DNA of 64,000 nucleotides, taken from Dermacentor variabilis. Lineage: Eukaryota > Arthropoda > Arachnida > Ixodida > Ixodidae. Location of the stretch: assembly GCF_050947875.1 (NCBI RefSeq), contig NC_134577.1, forward strand, positions 72,233,139 to 72,297,138, read 5' to 3'. A program made the translations under genes and the position numbers. Shown piece after piece: positions 56,264 through 64,000 of the stretch; position 1 is the stretch's first letter; every line of letters starts with the position of its first letter. The notes beneath the pieces were generated by a model that was not told the origin of the DNA, made no database searches, and saw only the letters and a program-made list of their open reading frames with translations.

Positions 56264-59200
56264 ACATAATGCTGGAGTGCGTAAATAAAAAAATGTACGT
56301 ACTGTAGTGAGTCAAGGACACTCCAACCTTTCAGCCTACACATCACCCTAAGTAAGTTTAAGAGGATTGTGCTCTGACTCCTCCCTAATACTTTAGGGGA
56401 TGTGAACTTAGCGCGTGAATGATAACGTTTAGCACACTCTCTTCGGAGCGCTGTGTCGCAAGTAATCGGGTGGGCCAGCGTATGCATCGCTCACTGCATG
56501 GCTCAGAAGCTACTGGCTCGTGTCCTCTTCTAGCTACCTGCGCGAGCTTTGTTCAGCTGTCATGGCGTTACACCTGTGAATGACGACATACCAGACGACA
56601 TAATTAAACCGTCTGCTTTTTCTACCCGTTTTTCGGAAGAAGGCGTTGGAGCGGTGCTATTGCCGGCACGAGCCTTCTGGGGAAGCTAGATTCACCCATA
56701 CAGCCAACAAGATCCTATTGATCCTTTGTTTCCTTGCATCACGCTTTCTACACCGGTTAGATAGGCAGTGCTGCTTACGGCTGCTAATTGAGCACTGTTG
56801 ACTACGGATAAGTACGTAGTTATTGGCACGCACAAACTCGCACGCTTTAAGCGCTTCGGCTTTCGCACATTACTGAGCATAAAATGTGGCAAACAAACTC
56901 ACCAGCTTGTCGTATCAAGCATGAGTAATTTTGACGCTGGATAAGCAATGCGGTTACACAACAGTTTTGATGCAATGTTCAGCCAAATAGCCATCCTAGT
57001 AAGTACACAGCCGCTGAACCGAGACAGAGGCGTGCGCCCTTCGTTGTTACGCGCGGATTTATGGCCTCAGGCGTAATGCCCGCAGCACTTGCATATACAT
57101 CTGTTGGGACAAGGCATTCGGACAGAGAGCAATTATTCTGCGCAGGTTTCTTCAAATATTTCGTTCGGCTCTTGCTTTGTAAAGCAACAATGTCTCACTG
57201 CACTCTTCAGCGTCGTGACTTTATATCGAGAAGCACACGGAGTTCATTCTTCCACGTGCAAATAGCTAGAACATTGAGTGGTTCAATTCTCCTCCGTGTG
57301 AAGTAATGCGCCTCCGCTAATTCTCCTCCTGCGACACACCAGCGTACACTTTCTCTCTTCTCGCTTAAGATCACTTATGTCGTTGAACTAGTGTGGGGCA
57401 GCACACGCACCTCACAATTAGCTTTGAAATACTCTTTGTTGACGGCTGGAACTGCCCAAATTCGTGCTGGTAACGAAAAGATGAAGCGTGTTGGAAGGTT
57501 TCTTCTTTTTCTTCCAGGACCATCACTGCTTCCCGGCTAACGTTTTTGCCCGTATTAATGCTGCAGGTGAGAACATTGATAAAGTTTTGTTAGCTTTAGT
57601 GAAGGCTAGTCGTGGAGGCATGAAAATATGATTGCTATTTCTGGGTGTTCAGTAAACGACCGTTTCTCAATCCATAAAATTGCCAATATCCGATTCTTTA
57701 TCAGTTGGCGCAAGTTTCTTGTCGTTCGCATGTTTTAAGGACATTAAGTTTCGCTGAAACGTAGCTTCAAGGCAGCGGCCACTGTGTTCCCGCTCTCCTG
57801 GCCCACGTAGAGAGCCACGTAAGTAAACAAACCCTTTTACTTTACCGCATTTTACTTAAACCTTTTACATATCGTTTGGCTCGTGCACGTGCACAAGCCT
57901 CCAAGTATCTGTGAAGCAAAATTGCGCTTGCAGGATAAACAACGGAAAGAACGTGACTATTTTCCTTAAACATTCTAAAATTAAATTACCTACACGCCTT
58001 CATTGCATCTATCCCTGCAACCAAAAAAAATTCACGATTGCCTTGAAAGGCTCATTGTAGTACGTTGTACAGGTCACTCCATATTTCGTGTGATGTTATC
58101 CCACTCCATTGTATACTGTCATTAAGCCTTGAAAGAACGTTTAATGAATGATAGAAATACTTAACTCTTAAACGCGTTCAAATAAATAACTTAGATAAAA
58201 ATGTTAGTGATCATCTTCGCGAACGCTTGGCAGAAGCGAAAAAAAAAAAAACAAGTCGAGCTCTCTCACACAAATTTGTGCAGTGGTCACCGACGGTGAC
58301 GTACAGAACACATGACCTGTGTTAAATAAATGTTCTCGGTTAAGTTGGAAATGTGTAGCAAGTAGATGTCAGCCATTTGCGATGTTGGGTTCACTATTCA
58401 CAAAGGCAGCCAGCAAACTATATTTAGGAACGAGAACGTTGGGCAACTTCACTTCTCTCCCCTCCCTCCTCCCTGTTATATCGAAATGTACTGAACATTT
58501 TCTAAACGAGGAAATGAACTTTCTTTGTCCAGATATTTGAGAGAACCGAAGCTACTACGCATTCACTGTCGAGTCCGTGAGCAAGCGGTCATGCAAGCAC
58601 GCGGCCTGAAGAATACCGTGGCAACGCGAGATCTTCCCGTAATCTCCCAAATCTCAAATGAGCAGGGAATGATCATGGCCGGTTCTGCCGATAGGGTGGG
58701 CATGGCTCACGAGCCGCGGGAACGACCTGTTTCACAATGGTTATTCAGGAGAGCATACACAGAGCACTCCGGGTGTTCCGAACGGTCGATATATCGAAGC
58801 GCGGCTTCGGCTAATGTAGGTCTGTACGCTCGGGGACGCCTCCGCTACGAAGCCGGTGAAGTGGGGCGGAAAAGTGTTTTTTTTTTCTCCCTGCTCGATA
58901 CATTCATGCGTCCGGGCAATGCATTCATTGTACCAGTGGTAGATCAAAGATCCCCGACTACCACCCCCACTCATCTGTTCTTTTTTTCTAGGGCACTGTG
59001 GCCCACTTTCATGAGCGCAAAAAGGACGGAAAAAATAAAGAAGAAAGCCTACCCAGTGCGCCATTGAGCGTTCCATTATGAGATGAAAGTGGCATCAACG
59101 AACCTCGGCGTTTACGCGAATTTTTTGTGTGTTAAGTGGTTTTACTGATACATTTCGGAAGAGCACGAAAAATCACGTAGGTTCCATTCGATTTTCACTG

Positions 59201-60339
59201 TCACCACACCATCAGTCGAATAAGAAACAGACTTTAACGAAACGGGAAAACGGACCTCACGGAGAGCGCATCATGTAATAGCCTGTAGTAGCGAGTGACG
59301 GGTATGCAGTGCGGTATTGTTCGTGCCTTCTAGAGTCACTAACCCGAATAATCTAGCGTCACGAAACACACAGAGTAAGGACCGCGGCCACGTGGATAAT
59401 GTAGCTATAAAAAAAAGCAAATTGCTGCGAAAATTGTGGAACGCACCTCCAGCATCACATATGCTGGGGCAATGTCTGTGCCCCCTACAGTGTGAATTAG
59501 TAACAGAGGCAGATAGCGAGCTTGCAGTTACCTTTAGGAGTTACACTGCCTTTACACTGCCTAGTTACACTGCCTTTCTGTGACCTGGAAATGGGAAAGA
59601 CTGCGGAAACGTAGCAGGAATAGTGTGTTTCCTTTGAAATTAACTAAATCCCATTTCCTTGCTGGCGTTCGTTGAAACACTGCGTACTTGCGCCTGATGT
59701 TTCAGTGAACATCCGCAAGGAAATGCGCAGTAGCAGTATCTCAACGCTGTAGCTGTATCTCGCGGATACGCAGCGGTGCTAGGCTCCATTAATGATATAG
59801 GAAGCTCCCTGCTGGAAGCATGTTTCCTGTGGGTAATCTTTGTTTTGCTGGATATAGACGTGTTTTCTATTCGCATGTCAATGCTCTCGGCTCGTAACGA
59901 ATTTAGAGATGGATTAGTATCTTTTCTTCCTGGTGTTCCCGGAAGCGCCATAGTTTAGTCGTGCAAGTATAGTTCTTGGTTTATTACACCGGGTGGTTTC
60001 CTGTTCATCTCTATATTGATTCTGTCCCCTAATGAGAAAAAAAATAATGTACGGATGAACCGGAAATTTGCACGATGCAGTAGCGTGACTTGGAACAAAA
60101 GACCACCGTTTAATGTTGCTAAAATATTTATTCCTGCGCTTCGATATCGTTTCAAGAGGGCCATTATTCAACGTCTATATTAAATTTAATAGCGAGTAGG
60201 AGTGAGTGAGGCTGCACTTCGAAAAATTCGTATACTTTCGCTGGCAGCACAATTGCAGTTCCTCGCATTACCTTTGTACTGAATTATTGTGCAGAATGCT
60301 TTCATTCAATAAAAAAATATGAACTTCTTATATTTAATT
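56264..60339. other. Stretch without recognised genes
   Basis: About 4 kb. The longest open frame (58525..59067 plus, 180 codons) has no recognisable domain and includes a run of translated poly(T). Minor imperfect repeats occur at 59536..59577 (TTACACTGCC). No RNA gene or element recognised. Confidence 0.4.
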
Positions 60340-60344
60340 TAAAT

Positions 60345-60419
60345 ATGCAGTGATGGCGTAGAGGTAGAGCATCCGCCTCGCGTGTAGGAGGACCCTGGTT
60401 CAAATCCCGGTGCCGAATT
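60345..60419 (+). mobile_element. tRNA-like sequence at the 5' end of an RTE copy
   Basis: GTGATGGCGTAGAGGTAGAG (A-box region) and CCCTGGTTCAAATCCCGGTG (B box) have tRNA-like spacing with a CCGCC...GGAGG anticodon stem. The loop is too long for a functional tRNA. It lies only ~30 bp before the start of RTE 5' leader sequence. It may be a SINE, or a tRNA-derived 5' part of the RTE family. Confidence 0.5.
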
Positions 60420-60689
60420 TAAAACAAGAGAAAAAAGTCCACGTGTTGATAAATTTGCAGAATAAGGCCTGGAGTGCGGCCTGATCCCGGTGACCAGAGC
60501 CGGTAACGCGCTCCCTCACCAGAGCACGAATGGCCACCCTGGTTCAGTACTTGGCCACAACGTCCTATACGAAAACAATAAAATCCCCGGCCATCACTCC
60601 TCAGCAGCTGCGAAGCAACTGACCACGGTGGTGGTCAGACCTGTGACGCAGTAGAGGGTGCTAAGAATCGCTGGATCCGGGCAGGCCGC

Positions 60690-61560
60690 CATTGAAATCT
60701 GAACCTGGCAACGTTTAACGCTGGAACGTTATCTAGTGAGGTGAGTCTAGCAGTGCTATTGGAGGAATTAGCGGGCATTAAATGGGATATAGTAGGGATC
60801 AATGAGGTTAGGAGAACAAATTAAGCATATACCGTGCTAAAAAGATGGCACGTCCTGTGCTACCGAGGCTCAGCGGAGAGACGAGAACTAGGAGTCGGAT
60901 TCATGATTAATAAGAACATAGCTGGTAACGAACAGGAATTCTGTAGCACAAAGGAGAAGGTGGCAGGTCTTGTTGTGAAATTTAATAAGAGGTACAAATT
61001 GAAGGTCGTACAGGTCTACGCCCCCACCTCCAGTCATGATGACCGTTAAGTCGAAAGCTTCTATGGAGACGTGGAATCGGCAATGGGTAAAGTCAAAACA
61101 AAATACACTATACTGATGCGCGGATTCAATGCCAGGGTAGACAAGAAGCAGGCTGGAGACACGCCAGTGGGGGAATATGGCATAAGTTATAGGAATAGCA
61201 AGGGAGAGTTATTAGTAGAGTTTGCAGAAACGAATAATTTGCGGATAATGAATACCTTCTTCTACAAGCCGGATAACCGAAAGTGGACGTGGAGGAGCCA
61301 GAATGGTTAGACTAGAAATAAAATAGACTTCATACTCGGCGCTAACCCTGGCATCATACAATATGTGGACGTGCTCGGCAAGGTGCGCTGCAGTGACCAT
61401 AGGACGGTAGGATCCCGAATAAGCCTAGACTTGAGGAGGAAACAGAAGAAACTGCTACATAAGAAGCCGATCAATGAGTTAGCGGTAAGGGGGAAAATAT
61501 ACGAGTTATGGATCAAGCTACAGAACAGGTGATTCGGCGTTAACTCAGTAAGGGGACCCT
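60690..61560 (+). pseudogene. RTE endonuclease domain (broken)
   Basis: From about 60700: TFNAGTLSSEV, WDIVGINEVRRTN then a stop, LGVGFMINKNIAGN, LKVVQVYAPTSSHDD then a stop, an ILMRGFNARVD box where families have GDFNAK, RIMNTFFYKPDNRKWTWRSQ and KIDFILG, and VRCSDHRTVGSRI with the catalytic Asp-His kept. The GDFN Asp is Gly (MRGFN). This is an AP-type endonuclease domain that would have opened the target site, now inactivated by stops and this substitution. Confidence 0.75.
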
Positions 61561-61908
61561 AGTGTTGAAACAATGAACGCCAATCTTATGGGCAACATTA
61601 AGGAGTGTGCAATAAATGTCAGTGGTAACTTCGTGAGACAGGATACTGGTAAGCTATCGAACAGACGAAAGATCTCATAAAGAAACGCCAATGTATGAAA
61701 CCTCTAACCCAATAGCTAGAACAGAACTAGCAGAACTTTGCAATTTATTCAACAAGCGTAAGGTAGCTGACATAAGGAAGTAAAATATGGATAGAATTGA
61801 GCATGCTCTGAAGAGCGGAAGAAGCCTAAAAGGAGTAAAGATGAAACTAGGAATACGCAACATCCAGATGTATGCGTTAAGAGACAAGCCGGTAAGATAA
61901 TTACTAAT

Positions 61909-63503
61909 ATGGATAAGATAGTTCAAGTGGCTGAGGAGTTCTATAGAGACTTATACAGTATCTGTGGCACCCATGATGATAATGGAAAAGGGAATGGTGC
62001 AAAGGAATTTGACCTCCCACAAGTAACGACGGAAAAAGTAAAGAAGGCCTTGGGAGCTATGCAAATGGGGAAGGCAGCTGGGGAGGATCAGGTAACAACA
62101 GATTTGTTGAAGGATGGTGGGAAGATTGTTCTAGAAAAACTAGCCACCCTGTATACGCATTGCCTCAAGACCTCGAGCGTACCGGAATCTTGGATGAACT
62201 CCAACATAATCTTAATCCATAAGAAAGGGTCTGCCAAAGACTTGAAAAATTATAGACCGATCAGCTTACTGTCCGTTGCCTACAAAGTATTTACTGAGGT
62301 AATCGCAAATAAAATTAGGAACACCTTAGACTTCTGTCAACCAAAGGACCAGACGGGATTTCCTAAAAGCTACTAAACAATGGACCATATTCACGCTATC
62401 AATCAGGTAATAGAGAACTGTGCGGAATAGAACCAACCCTTATATATAACTTTCATTGATTACGGGAAAGCGTTTGATTCAGTCGAAACCTCAGCAGTCA
62501 TGCAGGCATTACGGAATCAGGGTGTAGACGAGCCGCATGTAAAAATACCGAAAGATATTTGTAGCGGCTCGACAGCCACCGTAGTCCTCCATAAAGAAAG
62601 CAACAAAATCTCTATAAAGAAAGGCGACAGGCAGGGAGATACGATCTCTGCAATGCTATTCGCCGCGTGTTTACAGGAGGTATTCAGGTACCTGAATTGG
62701 GAAGAATTGGGGATTAGATGTAGTGGAGAATACCTTAGTGACTTGCGATTCGCTGATGATATTTCCTTGCTTAATAACTCAGGAGACCAATTGCAATGCG
62801 TGCTCACTGAATTGGACAGGGAAAGCAGAAGGGTGGGTCTAAAAATTAATGTGCAGAAAACTAAACTAATGTTTAACAGTCTCGGAAGAAAACAGCAGTC
62901 TACGATATGTAGCGAAGCACTGGAAGTGGCATGGGAATACATCTACTTATGTCAGGTAGTGACCGCGGATCCGGATCAAGAGACTGAAATAATCTGAAAA
63001 ATAAAAATGGCCTGGCTTGCGTTTGGCAGGCATTCTCAGATCATGAACAGCAGGTTGTCATTATCCCTCAAGAGAAAAATGTATAACAGCTGTGTCTTAC
63101 CAGTACTCGCCAACGGGGCAGAAACCTGGAGGCTTGCGAATAGGGTTCTACTTAAATTGAGGATGACGCAACGAGCTTTGGAAAGAAGAATGAAGGGTGT
63201 AACGTTATAGGATGAGATCAAAGCAGATTGAAGGAGAAAACAAACGCGAGTTAAGGACATCTTAGTTGAAATCAAGAAAAACAAATGCACATGAGCAAAG
63301 CATGTAATGAGTAGGGAAGATAACCGATGGTCGTTAACGGTTACGGACTGGATTCCAAGAGAAGAGAAGCATAGCAGGGGGCGGCGGAAAGTTAGGTGAG
63401 CGGATAAGATTAAGAAGTTTGCAGGGATAACATGGCCCCAATTTGCACATGACCGCTTTAGTTGGATAAGTATGGGAGAGGCCTTTGCACTGCAGTGGGC
63501 GTA
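61909..63503 (+). pseudogene. RTE reverse transcriptase and C-terminus (broken)
   Basis: 61909..62376 carries the fingers (MGKAAGEDQVTTDLLKDGG, KNYRPISLLSVAYKVFTEVI). After stops, FIDYGKAFDSVE (motif A), then 62500..62997 with KKGDRQGDTISAMLFAACLQ, LRFADDISLLNN (FADD encoded at 62749..62760, intact) and EYIYLCQVVTADPDQ. Further stops separate LKRKMYNSCVLPVLANGAET, ALERRMKGVTL, EDNRWSLTVTDWI and ALQWA at the C-terminus. Catalytic residues are present but the protein is interrupted repeatedly. Confidence 0.8.
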
Positions 63504-63532
63504 GCCAGGATGATGATGATGATGATGATGAT

Positions 63533-63613
63533 TTTAAATCGGGCAGGATAAATACTTATGACTTCTTTTTCGGCTGCGACAACGTATATTTATATGATCA
63601 TTGTGTTCTTTGT
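63533..63613. other. Short spacer between two RTE 3' ends
   Basis: 81 bp without recognised features, bounded by the GAT tail of one RTE copy and the start of another terminal fragment. Confidence 0.5.
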
Positions 63614-63672
63614 CATGACAGGGGTTGTTAGAGAAGTGTGGGAGAGACCTTTGCCCTGCGGTGGGTGTAACC

Positions 63673-63726
<54 letters not shown>
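63614..63726 (+). mobile_element. RTE 3'-terminal fragment with expanded (GAT)n tail
   Basis: CATGACAGGGGTTGTTAGAG followed by GTGTGGGAGAGACCTTTGCC and CTGCGGTGGGTGTAACCAGG is the last ~60 bp of an RTE copy (compare 24363..24424). It is followed by a GAT array of about 49 bp (63678..63726). Only the extreme 3' end is present. Confidence 0.75.
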
Positions 63727-64000
63727 CGTTCTTTGCGCAAGCACCTGCCTTCACCATGTCTTTTTTTTTTGCCTCTCACACCGCTTCTCATCCATTGAGC
63801 CGATTATCTTTTCGAGGAAGGGGGAAATTGTCATATGCAGCAGTGGTCACAGTGCAAGAGAAGCGGCATGAAGAACAAGAAGAAAGAAATGCGTGTGCTG
63901 CTCCGCCCGCTCAATAGCCAGGTCCCACCACCGTTTTTCAGGAGCCAGCTGTTCTCATTAAGCGTTACCAGTCATTTTTGAAGACACGTGGCAATATGAT
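63727..64000. other. Window end without recognised features
   Basis: No supported feature. A plus-strand open frame here is an extension of the translated GAT array. Confidence 0.4.

Larger units (their letters stand above)
60450..63532 (+). mobile_element. Near full-length RTE-clade retrotransposon, stop-riddled
   Basis: 5' leader from about 60450 (GGCCTGGAGTGCGGCCTGAT and GTGACCAGAGCCGG), endonuclease from about 60690, RT at 61909..62997, C-terminus to 63503 and a GAT-type tail at 63509..63532. One ORF family, no ORF1, no RNase H. At least ten in-frame stops or frame breaks. The copy is more complete than the one at 23441, and the sequences are similar enough to be one family. Confidence 0.85.

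Noticed and set aside
58525..59067. 180-codon plus-strand open frame
   Set aside because: Contains translated poly(T) and shows no recognisable domain.
60345..60419. Functional tRNA gene
   Set aside because: Anticodon loop too long and weak stems; better explained as tRNA-derived repeat sequence.
1..64000. CRISPR array, prophage or bacterial defence system
   Set aside because: No spaced direct repeats of the right kind, no cas or phage genes; the window is eukaryotic repeat sequence.
1..64000. Endogenous virus
   Set aside because: All reverse transcriptases seen are of non-LTR type with AP endonuclease or LINE-type C-termini; no capsid, envelope, LTR or viral polymerase signal was noticed.

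Overview
The window looks like intergenic, repeat-dominated chromatin of an ixodid (hard) tick. The evidence is repeat content rather than host genes. There are several copies of a tRNA-derived SINE resembling the tick family Ruka (best copy 25871..26115), tick-style L2/CR1, I-superfamily and RTE non-LTR retrotransposons, long dinucleotide arrays and GAT-tailed LINE ends. I recognise no host protein-coding gene with confidence, no ordinary tRNA or rRNA gene, no bacterial-type operon and no CRISPR array. Almost every coding signal belongs to a retrotransposon in some state of decay.

Layout. 1-10.8 kb: mostly featureless, AT-rich, with a GT array, a diverged ~160-bp tandem repeat (2850..3520), a minus-strand SINE end and a TA array. 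10.8-15.8 kb: a decayed L2-like LINE (minus strand) inserted into a ~170-bp tandem repeat and itself carrying a small I-type LINE tail. 17.1-19.3 kb: a second L2-like copy, split by a 262-bp palindromic insertion with target-site duplications. 20.0-21.3 kb: a degenerate plus-strand LINE 3' half of uncertain clade. 21.84-22.03 kb: a foldback/MITE-like inverted repeat. 23.4-24.5 kb: a 5'-truncated RTE. 24.6-25.2 kb: a tRNA-like head plus degenerate repeats. 25.2-29.0 kb: a decayed LINE with a coiled-coil/SGNH-esterase-like ORF1, carrying a Ruka-like SINE upstream and cut off by a minus-strand CR1 (29.0-30.85 kb). 31.3-31.9 kb: an I-type 3' end. 32-40 kb: SINE pieces and two diverged copies of an unidentified ~1.14-kb sequence. 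44.5-46.1 kb: a 19-bp tandem repeat, a Ruka-like SINE, a Tx1/L1-like LINE C-terminus and another tRNA-like SINE. 49.3-56.3 kb: a nest in which an apparently complete, two-ORF I-superfamily retrotransposon (49817..55784, minus strand) sits inside an RTE copy and is bounded by a 12-bp target-site duplication. 60.3-63.7 kb: a nearly full-length but stop-riddled RTE preceded by a tRNA-like sequence, then a second RTE 3' end.

How the parts relate. The only element with coding capacity that looks complete is the I-superfamily copy. ORF1 is a 431-aa gag-like protein with three zinc knuckles. ORF2 is 1243 aa with AP-type endonuclease, reverse transcriptase, RNase H and a C-terminal Cys/His motif. The others are dead copies whose nesting gives a relative chronology. 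SINEs and small insertions are probably mobilised by LINE machinery in trans; that is inference from known biology.
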